A stretch of DNA of 64,000 nt from JAVVEG01 sp032251455 (GTDB lineage Bacteria > Pseudomonadota > Gammaproteobacteria > Pseudomonadales > Pseudohongiellaceae): NCBI GenBank assembly GCA_032251455.1, contig JAVVEG010000015.1, positions 21,014 through 85,013 on the forward strand, given 5' to 3'. Both the position numbers and the translations under genes were made by a program. Each line of letters opens with the position of its first letter. The first letter of the stretch is position 1. Below the pieces are notes generated by a model. The model had not been told where the DNA came from, searched no databases, and worked only from the letters and a program-made list of their open reading frames with translations. This document shows, one piece after another, positions 26,140 through 34,126 of the stretch.

Positions 26140-27282
26140 TTAAATGGCTCCACAGGCGCGCAGGGCCGCCACGTCCTGTGCGCTGAAACCCCAATCGCTC
26201 AGTACCTGCTCGCTGTGCTGACCAGGCCTGGGCGCAGGGGACTGAATGGCTGAAGGTGTTCTGCTGAAGCGGGGAGAAGGTGCCGGCTGCACCATGCCAT
26301 CATAGTCAACAAATGTTTGCCGGGCAGCATTGTGCGGGTGAGTTGGCGCCTCACTCAGGCTGAGCACGGGCGCGAAACAGACATCGCTGCCCTCCAGCAA
26401 TTCACACCACTCTTCCCGGGTACGGCTCTGGAAGACTTCAGTCAGTTTTGTCTTCAGCAATGGCCATTGCCTGGCGTCCAGTTGGGCCTGGTAAACCGGA
26501 CCATCCAGGCCACAGCGCTGCAGCAGTTCGGCATAGAACTGGGGTTCGATGGCACCGATACTGATGAACCCGCCATTCTTGCAGGCATAGGTGCCATAAA
26601 AGTGTGCCCCGCCGTCAAGCAGGTTGCTGCCACGCCTGTCCGTCCAACGTCCCGCCGCCTGCAGGCCATAAAACAGGCTCATCAGGCTGGCGGCACCATC
26701 GGTCATGGCGGCATCGATGACCTGGCCCTTGCCAGAACCCTGGCGCTCCAGCAGGGCCGCCAGTACACCAAGGGCCAGCAGCATGCCTCCGCCACCGTAA
26801 TCGCCCACCAGGTTCAGTGGCGGCGCAGGGGGTTGATCCGGAACCCCCATGGCATGCAGGGCACCACTGAGCGCAATATAGTTGATGTCATGGCCTGCAG
26901 CCTGTGCCAAAGGACCCGTCTGCCCCCAGCCAGTCATGCGCCCGTACACCAGGGCCGGATTATGCTGCAGGCACAGCTCGGGCCCCAGACCCAGACGTTC
27001 CATGACTCCAGGGCGAAAACCTTCCAGCAGCACATCGGCCTTGCTGAGCAAACGCAATGCCGTGTCCACGCCCGCCTGCTGTTTCAGATCCAGTGCCAAT
27101 GAACGCCGCCCCCGATCGACCGGATTGGCTGCTCCGCTGGCAACACCGCCTGCGCCTGGGTTTTTGCGATCGATACGGATGACTTCGGCGCCCATGTCGG
27201 CCAGCATCATGGCACAGAATGGCGTCGGCCCGAGTCCGGCAAATTCAATGATTTTTATACCCTGTAATGGCCCCATGCTCAC
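26140..27282 (-). CDS. Alpha-methylacyl-CoA racemase (CaiB/BaiF family)
   Basis: This 380-residue family III CoA-transferase-fold protein is of the racemase branch. Aligning by eye with Mycobacterium MCR, the catalytic residues are all present with a constant offset of five: His131-Asp132 (in GHDINYIALSG), Asp161 (in NLVGDYGGGGM) and Glu246 (in GAIEPQFY). Racemases invert the 2-methyl centre of branched acyl-CoA esters so that beta-oxidation can proceed. An SDR and an acyl-CoA dehydrogenase follow on the opposite strand, fitting oxidation of methyl-branched fatty acids or sterol side chains. The start is GTG at 27282 or ATG two codons later. Confidence 0.9.
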   Translation of the reverse strand: MSMGPLQGIKIIEFAGLGPTPFCAMMLADMGAEVIRIDRKNPGAGGVASGAANPVDRGRRSLALDLKQQAGVDTALRLLSKADVLLEGFRPGVMERLGLGPELCLQHNPALVYGRMTGWGQTGPLAQAAGHDINYIALSGALHAMGVPDQPPAPPLNLVGDYGGGGMLLALGVLAALLERQGSGKGQVIDAAMTDGAASLMSLFYGLQAAGRWTDRRGSNLLDGGAHFYGTYACKNGGFISIGAIEPQFYAELLQRCGLDGPVYQAQLDARQWPLLKTKLTEVFQSRTREEWCELLEGSDVCFAPVLSLSEAPTHPHNAARQTFVDYDGMVQPAPSPRFSRTPSAIQSPAPRPGQHSEQVLSDWGFSAQDVAALRACGAI

Positions 27283-27462
27283 TGTTCTTCACCCTGTATT
27301 CATTGTTGACCTGGTGTTGGACTATACCATGCCGGGTGGCAGCTACATCCACGGGCGGACAGCTTGCCTTATTTTACAGGAAAACTGAACTCATTCATTT
27401 CTGCTTGATTTTACCGGCCTGCTTCTGCATTCTCTCAGCCATGACAATCAAGGGGAAACTTC

Positions 27463-28223
27463 ATGGAAATCACCAATAAGACCGCATTCATCACCGGTGG
27501 AGCCTCTGGGCTGGGACTGGCTACAGCACGAAGCATTGTCGAGGGCGGAGGCAATGTCATGCTGTTCGATCTCGATGGTGACCGGGCCGGCACTGCCGCC
27601 AATATTCTGGGCGAGCGGGCACTTTTTGCCGCTGGCGATGTCACTGACGAAACCCAGGTGCAAACCGCCATCGATGCGGCTGTCGCCCGGTTTGGCACTA
27701 TCCATATCAACGTCAACTGCGCCGGTATCGGTGGTGCCGGCAAAACGGTTTCCCGCGCTGGCCCCTTGCCTCTGGAACAATTCAGCCGTGTTGTCCGCAT
27801 CAACCTGATCGGCACCTTCAACGTACTGCGTCTGTGCGCTGCCGTAATGCAGCAGAACCCCCTTTCCGAAACCGAGGAAGAACGCGGCGTCATCATCAAC
27901 GTGGCATCGGTTGCCGCCTTTGATGGTCAGGTTGGGCAGGCAGCCTACAGCGCGTCCAAGGGAGGTATTGCGGCCATGACCCTGCCCATTACGCGCGACC
28001 TGGCTGCCCAGGCCATCCGTGTGATGACCATTGCCCCTGGCCTGTTCGAGACGCCGATGCTGGCGGCACTGCCCCAGGAAGTCAAAGACTCCCTGGGCGC
28101 CATGCCGCAGTTCCCCAAACGCCTGGGCACCCCCGAGGAGTTCGCACAGATGGCGGCTGCTATCATTCGGTGCAGCTATCTGAACGGAGAGACCATTCGC
28201 CTGGATGCCGGCATTCGCATGGC
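27463..28223 (+). CDS. SDR-family 3-hydroxyacyl-CoA dehydrogenase type II-like protein (last few codons in gap)
   Basis: This classical short-chain dehydrogenase has the nucleotide loop TGGASGLGLAT (about residues 10-20), NCAGIGG (about 86-92) and catalytic YSASKGG (about 164-170). The C-terminal NGETIRLDAGIRMA closely resembles the end of HSD17B10/3-hydroxy-2-methylbutyryl-CoA dehydrogenases, which finish within a few residues of this point. The protein is therefore almost complete although a 100-N gap begins at 28224. A TAA directly after the gap (28324-28326) may or may not be its true stop codon. The type fits oxidation of branched-chain 3-hydroxyacyl-CoA with NAD, next to a racemase and an acyl-CoA dehydrogenase. 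Confidence 0.9.
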
Positions 28224-28323
28224 NNNNNNNNNNNNNNNNNNNNNNNNNNNNNNNNNNNNNNNNNNNNNNNNNNNNNNNNNNNNNNNNNNNNNNNNNNNNN
28301 NNNNNNNNNNNNNNNNNNNNNNN
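28224..28323. other. Assembly gap (100 N) between the SDR and acyl-CoA dehydrogenase genes
   Basis: A placeholder of exactly 100 N that removes the last codons of the SDR gene and perhaps part of the intergenic region. Confidence 0.97.
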
Positions 28324-28338
28324 TAAAGAGGAAACACC

Positions 28339-29490
28339 ATGTTCGAGGACTACACCCCACCCTGGATGGATGAAGAGTTGCAGATCCTGCGCGAATCGGT
28401 TCGCCGTTTTTACCACAAAGAATTTGTCCCTCTGGTACCCAAATGGGATCAACAGGGCTGCGTCGATCGTGATGCATGGACCAAGGCCGGCGAGGCCGGA
28501 ATCCTCTGCGCCTCGATTCCTGTCGAGTACGGTGGTGGAGGGGGGACTTTCAAGCACGAAATGGTGATAGCCGAGGAGATGGGCCGGGCCGGGGTTACCG
28601 GTATTGGCAATTCCGTTCATTCCGGCATTGTTGCCCACTATATCAATGCCTACGGCAGTGAAGAACAGAAGCAGCGCTGGCTGCCCAGGATGGCTACCGG
28701 TGAGCTCATCGGCGCCATTGCCATGACCGAGCCCGGAACCGGTTCCGACCTGCAGGCAGTGGCCACCACGGCCATCAAACAGGGCGAGCATTACCTCATC
28801 AACGGACAGAAAACCTTCCTCACCAATGGGCAACTCGCCAACCTGATCTGCGTGGTCACCAAGACTGATCCGGCTGCAGGGGGCAAGGGCGTTTCCTTGC
28901 TGATGGTGGAAACCGATCTGGTCGATGGCTTCAAGCGTGGGCGCAACCTGGACAAGATCGGCCTGAAAGCCCAGGACACTTCCGAGGTCTTTTTTGATGA
29001 CGTGCGCGTACCCACAAACAATCTATTGGGTCAGGAAGAAGGACGCGGGTTCATACAGCTTATGCAGCAACTGCCCCAGGAACGCCTGATCATTGCTGTC
29101 AGTGCCTGTATTGCCATGGAAATGGCGCTCAAGTACACCAGCGAGTACGTCAAGGAGCGCAAGGCCTTCGGCAAACGCATTCTCGATTTTCAGAACACCC
29201 AGTTCAGATTGGCCGAACGCTATACCGAGGCAAGAATTGCCCGCGTGTTTGTCGATGATTGCGCCATGAAGCTGGCAGCTGGCAAGCTGGATGCCACCAC
29301 GGCGGCCATGGCCAAGTGGTGGACCACACAGAAGGAATGCGAAATCATCGACGAATGCCTGCAATTCTTCGGCGGCTATGGCTACATGATGGAATACCCC
29401 ATCGCCAAGCTCTATATCGATGCCCGCATCCAGAAAATCTACGGCGGCAGCAATGAGATCATGAAGCTGCTGATAGCCCGCGAAATCTAG
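28339..29490 (+). CDS. Acyl-CoA dehydrogenase
   Basis: This 383-residue FAD enzyme catalyses alpha,beta-desaturation of an acyl-CoA. Family blocks include AMTEPGTGSDLQ (flavin-side signature), YLINGQKTFLTNG, RKAFGKRILDFQNTQ and the C-terminal FFGGYGYMMEYPIAKLY. The end reads IYGGSNEIMK, with Gly where MCAD-type enzymes have the catalytic Glu. This suggests the LCAD/isovaleryl-type arrangement with the base on another helix. A strong AGAGGAAA ribosome-binding site precedes the ATG. It probably shares an operon with the SDR upstream, though the gap prevents proof. The stop codon is followed by a copy of the dispersed CTCTGAATAG motif. Confidence 0.93.
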   Translation: MFEDYTPPWMDEELQILRESVRRFYHKEFVPLVPKWDQQGCVDRDAWTKAGEAGILCASIPVEYGGGGGTFKHEMVIAEEMGRAGVTGIGNSVHSGIVAHYINAYGSEEQKQRWLPRMATGELIGAIAMTEPGTGSDLQAVATTAIKQGEHYLINGQKTFLTNGQLANLICVVTKTDPAAGGKGVSLLMVETDLVDGFKRGRNLDKIGLKAQDTSEVFFDDVRVPTNNLLGQEEGRGFIQLMQQLPQERLIIAVSACIAMEMALKYTSEYVKERKAFGKRILDFQNTQFRLAERYTEARIARVFVDDCAMKLAAGKLDATTAAMAKWWTTQKECEIIDECLQFFGGYGYMMEYPIAKLYIDARIQKIYGGSNEIMKLLIAREI

Positions 29491-29507
29491 GGGCTCTCTG
29501 AATAGGC
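29488..29507 (+). repeat. Dispersed gene-end motif, copy D
   Basis: The TAG stop of the acyl-CoA dehydrogenase gene starts the copy TAGGGGCTCTCTGAATAGGC. Confidence 0.5.
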
Positions 29508-29514
29508 AGCCTGA

Positions 29515-30525
29515 TTACTGCTCCTGCGCAGCCAGCTCTTCCAGCTTGCGTGCACCGGCCAGAATTCCCGGCATTGAATGGTTGCCCTCATGACAGGCAT
29601 ATTCGTACAGGGCCGGGGCAGCGTGCATGGGCAGCTCACCGGTCCAGGACTCGGTATACAGATTCGGATCTTCCACAGTAAAGCGATACAACAGTTCATT
29701 CTCTTTGCTGCGCGAGAAGCGTTCGGTAATCACAGCATCTGCAGAAGTATAACCCCCTCCGCGTGCCACCTGCAGCGGGTGGAAGTTGCGGGTGACCACG
29801 ACCAGTTCATCCCCTTCGTAATACCCGATGGAATCGCCCAGCCACTTGTACAGACCATCAGGATGAAAATCGCCGTCGATTTTGACTATGCGGGCATCAT
29901 GGGCCATTTCCTGCAGAATCACCACATGGTCACTGCCCTGTACGATCTGTATGGTGTTGTTGTACAGCGAAGGCAGAATCGGCACAGTGGAGGCAAAGCT
30001 GACCAGGCAGCGTTCCGCCAGAGTGCGTCCTTCCGGGCCATCGTTCTGCTGCGCATCATCGTATCTGACCCGTTGCTGGGCGCGCAGTTGCTGCCCCTGT
30101 TCAGTCCACGGAATACGGCCATTTTCCGGTTCCACGATAAAGGAGGTGCGCAGGCCGCCATCGATGACTGCCAGCCAGTCGCCCGGGTTGATCCAGAAGG
30201 CATTGTAGCCGCCCACATTATGTGGCCCTGGCGCCTCGGCACCGGTGGCCTCCAGGGCATCAGTATACTGTTCCAGGGTGGGAACCAGGCGCTCTGCTTC
30301 TTCCTGGTTAATGACCAGTTTGCCTTCAAAGCGTTCATGGCGTTCCAGTGCCGTGCGGGAGGAATAATCCCAGATGCCCTGCACATCCGGGTAGCCATGG
30401 GCTGTGCGCGGGGGTGTCCAGGTCTCCTGAGCCAGCAGCTGGCTACTGAAGCTCAGCAACAGGCCCAAAGTAAGGACTTTGGGCAGGCAGGAAGGATAGA
30501 AACTCTCGGCAGGCTGAATTTGCAT
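29515..30525 (-). CDS. Secreted protein of unknown function (family common in marine gammaproteobacteria)
   Basis: This 336-residue protein has a clear signal peptide (LTLGLLLSFSSQLLAQE, cleavage near residue 33). The mature start TPPRTAHGYPDVQGIWDYS resembles an uncharacterised group of periplasmic or exported proteins that share a G.PD..G.W motif near the N-terminus. Late in the protein, YEYACHEGNHSMPGIL carries a Cys-His-Glu-x-x-His cluster that could bind a metal. I assign no function. GGAG lies seven bases before the ATG. It is convergent with the acyl-CoA dehydrogenase gene and divergent from the acetyltransferase gene. Confidence 0.75.
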   Translation of the reverse strand: MQIQPAESFYPSCLPKVLTLGLLLSFSSQLLAQETWTPPRTAHGYPDVQGIWDYSSRTALERHERFEGKLVINQEEAERLVPTLEQYTDALEATGAEAPGPHNVGGYNAFWINPGDWLAVIDGGLRTSFIVEPENGRIPWTEQGQQLRAQQRVRYDDAQQNDGPEGRTLAERCLVSFASTVPILPSLYNNTIQIVQGSDHVVILQEMAHDARIVKIDGDFHPDGLYKWLGDSIGYYEGDELVVVTRNFHPLQVARGGGYTSADAVITERFSRSKENELLYRFTVEDPNLYTESWTGELPMHAAPALYEYACHEGNHSMPGILAGARKLEELAAQEQ

Positions 30526-30681
30526 GGCTTGGCTCCATTCAATTGCGATGTGTCTTGTACATCATAGCGAGCAGAATACGACCTGCTATTTATGAATACA
30601 TTCAGAAAGCCTAGCCTAAACCAGCAGGCAGCAACTGGCAATCTTTTCTGCATCGCTGCATAATACCGGCGCCCGCAAGCC

Positions 30682-30698
30682 TAGGGAGCCTAGGAATA
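30682..30698 (+). repeat. Dispersed motif, divergent copy F
   Basis: TAGGGAGCC is followed by TAGGAATA, resembling the motif with the central CTCTG altered. It lies upstream of the acetyltransferase gene and not after a stop codon, so it is the weakest copy. Confidence 0.3.
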
Positions 30699-30717
30699 GT
30701 CAAGGAGTAATCTGCCG

Positions 30718-31437
30718 GTGTTCACCCAGCTCCGTTTTTTGCTTCAGCAAAGAAAAGCCGCCCGGCACGATGTCGTCCTTGTCAGGTTGCAGGGAATCAG
30801 GCCTGACAACATACTGATACTGGAACAATATGTCCGTCTCAGCGGCCTTCATCTCGACCTGCCTGATTCCACCCCCTTGCGCATAGGGGCATACAGTTAC
30901 ATCCGCAGTGGCAGTCGTGTCCAGTACTTGAGTGAAATCGGACGCTACTGCTCCATTGGCCGCAACGTCATCCTGGGAGAAACTCCGCGCAACCACCCGG
31001 TGAACTGGGTTTCCACCCATCTGGCTGTCAGCCACCGCTATCAGGCCCGACACGAGCACACCCGTATCGGGCACGATGTCTGGATAGGGCATGATGCCGT
31101 GATCATGGCAGGGGTCAACATCGGCACTGGTGCCATCATTGCCCGCAATGCGGTAGTCACCAAAGACGTTGCCCCCTATCAGATAGTGGGTGGAAACCCG
31201 GCCAGACCCCTGCGCTTTCGTTTCGCTCAGCCACAGCGGGAAGCCCTGCTGGACAGTGCCTGGTGGAACCTGGATCACCAGACCTTGCGCCAGCTGCCCT
31301 TTGATGACCCGGATCGCTTTCTGCAACTGCTTAGCAATGTGAACAAACCCGCCCACTTTTCCCGCATCAGGATAGAGCACGGCCAGCTTGGCACTGACAG
31401 TGATACGGTGAAAAAGTATGCACATAAAATACGTTGA
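30718..31437 (+). CDS. CatB-type hexapeptide-repeat acetyltransferase
   Basis: This 239-residue protein has a left-handed beta-helix formed by hexapeptide repeats (about residues 55-165, for example IGRYCSIGRNVILG and IGHDVWIGHDAVIMAGVNIG), followed by VVGGNPARPLRFRF, the standard end of the coil in xenobiotic/CatB-like and capsular acetyltransferases. The inserted loop with NHPVNWVSTH carries the catalytic-type histidine. The acceptor may be a sugar, amino acid or antibiotic and is not determinable. The GTG start is preceded by AAGGAG ten bases upstream. Confidence 0.85.
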   Translation: MFTQLRFLLQQRKAARHDVVLVRLQGIRPDNILILEQYVRLSGLHLDLPDSTPLRIGAYSYIRSGSRVQYLSEIGRYCSIGRNVILGETPRNHPVNWVSTHLAVSHRYQARHEHTRIGHDVWIGHDAVIMAGVNIGTGAIIARNAVVTKDVAPYQIVGGNPARPLRFRFAQPQREALLDSAWWNLDHQTLRQLPFDDPDRFLQLLSNVNKPAHFSRIRIEHGQLGTDSDTVKKYAHKIR

Positions 31438-31539
31438 TATCGCAATTATGACAAAAAAAATCCATAATGCGCCGCGGTCCAATACCTGTTTACTCTGACG
31501 AAACCTGCAAAACAGCAACAGTACGATAAGGAGACTCCC

Positions 31540-32022
31540 TTGTTTGCCCTACTGCGCACCTCCATCAGGCTGAGCGGCCTGTTTTGTCTGGTCCTGGGTT
31601 CATTGTCAGTCCAGGCCCAGGTTTTTCCCCGCGGCAACGGCATGGCTCTGGCCGGGCTTGACCGCGCTGATCTTTATGTGGAAATCCGCAGTTGGATCGG
31701 GATAGCAGAAGACCAGACCCAATTCAGGCTTAACACGCAGCGCCTGTTCGAGACCGGGCTGCGCTCTGCCGGCGTCACGCGCCGTGCTGCCGACAAACAC
31801 TATCTGGTTTGCAGTCTGCAGGCCCAGACTGCCGGAAACCTGCTTGCCTACAGCACCAGACTTGAATACTGGAACATCAAATCAACCGATGTACATGCCC
31901 TGCTCTGGGAGAACGGCGGCCTGTCCACTGTGCCGACGAATCAGTTCAATGAAAAATTGGCAGCCGATGAGTGCCTGCGTTTGTTTACAGAGGAATGGAG
32001 CAAATGGAACCCAAGGACCTAA
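31540..32022 (+). CDS. Small exported protein of unknown function
   Basis: This 160-residue protein from a TTG start with AAGGAG six bases upstream has an N-terminal signal peptide ending near VQAQV. The mature part has two cysteines far apart (in YLVCSLQA and AADECLRLF) that could form a disulfide. I recognise no family. It is followed within 30 bases by the convergent halohydrin dehalogenase-like gene, and its stop codon starts copy E of the dispersed motif. Confidence 0.65.
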   Translation: MFALLRTSIRLSGLFCLVLGSLSVQAQVFPRGNGMALAGLDRADLYVEIRSWIGIAEDQTQFRLNTQRLFETGLRSAGVTRRAADKHYLVCSLQAQTAGNLLAYSTRLEYWNIKSTDVHALLWENGGLSTVPTNQFNEKLAADECLRLFTEEWSKWNPRT

Positions 32023-32038
32023 GGAACCTCTGAACCGG
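32020..32038 (+). repeat. Dispersed gene-end motif, copy E
   Basis: TAAGGAACCTCTGAACCGG begins with the TAA stop codon of the small exported protein. Confidence 0.5.
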
Positions 32039-32048
32039 CAACCGTGAT

Positions 32049-32732
32049 TCAACGCTGCACCCAGCCACCGCACAGCGGAAAAACCTGGGCCACAAAGCAG
32101 TTGGCTGCATCACTGCACAAATAGGCAACAAACTGCGCATCCTCCTTCGCCGTCACCAGGCGCCCCAGCGGGACTTCGCGCTTCAGCCGTTCCTGAAACC
32201 GGGGGTCCTGCTGAACGCTCTCGGGGAAATAGGTGGGGTTGTCGACAAAATTCTGGGCGATGGCATTGACCTGTATATTATCAGCCGCCAGCTCTACCCC
32301 GGCAGCCTGAGCCCAGGCCAACTGGGCACCACGGGCCGCACTGTAGGAAGAGGCACGCTTCATGCCCCGCAGTGCCGAGGCACTGCCCATGACCAGTATC
32401 TTGCCATGCCCCTGCGCCTTCATCTTCGGAACCACGGCCCGAGCCAGCCGAGGCAGGGGATCAACCAGCGCAGCAAAGGTATCCCGCCATTCCTCATCCG
32501 ACACCTCTGCAAGCCTGCTGGAGGGCGCAGGAATGCTCAGGTTGGCAATCAGGATATCCACCTCACCGGCCCGCTCGACCAGACGGGCCGGTGCATCGGC
32601 TTCCATCAGACTGCCTTCATCGGCAATGACATGGGCCCCCATTTCAGTCAACAGAGTTTGCAGATACGGTCCCATGAAGGCGTGTGCATGTGTCAAAAGA
32701 ATACGTTTATCGCCAAGCATTGATTGCGTCAT
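32049..32732 (-). CDS. Probable halohydrin dehalogenase (SDR-derived haloalcohol-halide lyase)
   Basis: This 227-residue SDR-fold protein lacks the GxxxGxG cofactor loop. In its place it has T14-HAHA-F19-M-G21, an exact T-x4-F-x-G halide-pocket motif. The catalytic set is S117-x12-Y130-x3-R134, with Arg in place of the Lys of ordinary SDRs. Both patterns together are the published signature of halohydrin dehalogenases, which convert vicinal haloalcohols to epoxides and can open epoxides with anions. The C-terminal VDNPTYFP and PLGRL segments also resemble those enzymes. GAGGG precedes the chosen ATG, and the longer frame to 32783 has no clear ribosome-binding site. The function is inferred from motifs, and an NAD(P)-independent SDR of another role is the alternative. 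Confidence 0.8.
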   Translation of the reverse strand: MTQSMLGDKRILLTHAHAFMGPYLQTLLTEMGAHVIADEGSLMEADAPARLVERAGEVDILIANLSIPAPSSRLAEVSDEEWRDTFAALVDPLPRLARAVVPKMKAQGHGKILVMGSASALRGMKRASSYSAARGAQLAWAQAAGVELAADNIQVNAIAQNFVDNPTYFPESVQQDPRFQERLKREVPLGRLVTAKEDAQFVAYLCSDAANCFVAQVFPLCGGWVQR

Positions 32733-32941
32733 TTCAATTCCCTCAAGGATGATCACTGTAATCTGATCGACTGCGTCGAGCATATTCTGATGCGCCTGCT
32801 GATGCCAGCGTGGTTGTTGTTATGCAGCTGGTGGCTACTTTACTCGGTTTCAATATTTTAACTTCCCCGCCGATAACTGCTGTAGAATGGGCAGCGTGCA
32901 ATCTTCCAGACTCGCACCTGCCTTGAAAACTGGAGAGACGA

Positions 32942-34126
32942 ATGCAACGGTTGCTGACTTTTTCTGTTCATACTCGCATGCTGACCCGTTGTTTAGTCAT
33001 CCTGGCGCTGGCCACCACCCTGCTTGTTGTCCAGATCCAGACCCAGACCCAGGCTCAAACCCAAGCCCAGCCAAATGAATTACCACAAGACCCGATCAGG
33101 CTTGCCATTGTGGGCCCCATGCTGGGCACCAGCTTCACCATTGGCATTCAGTTGAGCGTTGGCGTAACTGCGGCGCTGAACACCCTGACCGATGGCAGCC
33201 TGCTGGGCCGCACCATTCAGATATCCACTCATGATGATCGTTGTACCAGGTTGATAGCAGAAAAACTGGCTCAGGATCTGGTCAAGAACCCGCCGGATGT
33301 CATCATTGGCCACTCCTGCTCCGCTGCCACCATTGCTGCAGCCCCGATCTATGCCGAACATGGAGTGCTGCAGATCACTCCGGCATCCACGCATCCCCGA
33401 GCCACGGAAATGGGCATCAATACCATCTTCCGCATGATTGGTCGTGATGATGTCCAGGCCAGGATGGCTGCAGAGCGCCTGAGCACACAGCATGCCGGTC
33501 AGAAGATCGGCATTTTCTACTTCCCCAGCGAATATTCGACCGGGTTGGCTGAAGCAGCCATGGCTGAATTGGCGCAACGTGACATCCAGCCAAGCCGGGT
33601 GGTACAAGGCATTTCTTCCGCCACTTCCTATATCGATGATATCCAGACCTTGATGGAAGCGGGTATCGAGGTGGTCTATCTGATAGGTGGCGGGCTGGAC
33701 AATGGCGTGTTCATGCGCCAGGCTCGGCAAATGGGTGCTGCTTTTGCTGTGATCGCCACGGACACCCTGGTTTCTGCCATCTTCCGGGAAACCGCTGGCC
33801 AGATGGCTGAAGAAGTGCCTTTCACCTTTTCGACCGAGGCGGCCGGATTGCCTTCCTCTGAGCCAGCGATTGCCGCCATCAGGGCAATGGGAGAGGAGCC
33901 TGTCGGTTATACCCTGCTGGCCTATGCCGCCACCGAAGTCTGGATAGAAGGCGTCAAGCGGGCTGGAAACCTGGTGGCGGATAACATTGCCGCAGCCATA
34001 CGCAGCCAGGCTATAACGACCATTCTGGGCCCTGTTTCCTTCGATACAAAGGGGGATATTCAGACCACTTACCCGGAATTCTCCTGGTTTATCTGGCAGG
34101 ACGGAAAACGTGTCCCACTTGACTGA
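32942..34126 (+). CDS. Periplasmic ligand-binding protein (Leu/Ile/Val-binding fold) paired with a diguanylate cyclase
   Basis: This 394-residue exported protein has a signal peptide followed by a Gln/Thr/Ala repeat (QTQTQAQTQAQ at about residues 33-43), then a type I periplasmic-binding fold of the Peripla_BP_6 class. Recognisable pieces are IRLAIVGPMLGTSF, VIIGHSCSAATIAAAPIYAEHG and AERLSTQHAGQKIGIFYFPS, as in branched-chain amino acid and amide receptors. No ABC permease or ATPase is nearby. Instead its 3' end overlaps by 17 bases a membrane diguanylate cyclase gene, so it probably presents a ligand to that sensor. The ligand is unknown. Confidence 0.88.
   Translation: MQRLLTFSVHTRMLTRCLVILALATTLLVVQIQTQTQAQTQAQPNELPQDPIRLAIVGPMLGTSFTIGIQLSVGVTAALNTLTDGSLLGRTIQISTHDDRCTRLIAEKLAQDLVKNPPDVIIGHSCSAATIAAAPIYAEHGVLQITPASTHPRATEMGINTIFRMIGRDDVQARMAAERLSTQHAGQKIGIFYFPSEYSTGLAEAAMAELAQRDIQPSRVVQGISSATSYIDDIQTLMEAGIEVVYLIGGGLDNGVFMRQARQMGAAFAVIATDTLVSAIFRETAGQMAEEVPFTFSTEAAGLPSSEPAIAAIRAMGEEPVGYTLLAYAATEVWIEGVKRAGNLVADNIAAAIRSQAITTILGPVSFDTKGDIQTTYPEFSWFIWQDGKRVPLD
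33032..33070 (+). repeat. Hexamer repeat encoding Gln-Thr/Gln-Ala
   Basis: Six to seven degenerate copies of CAGACC/CAGGCT encode QIQTQTQAQTQAQ just after the signal peptide of the binding protein. Confidence 0.75.

Noticed and set aside
29488..32038. Insertion-sequence ends formed by the CCTCTGAATA copies
   Set aside because: All copies have the same orientation, and no transposase gene or target-site duplications lie between them.
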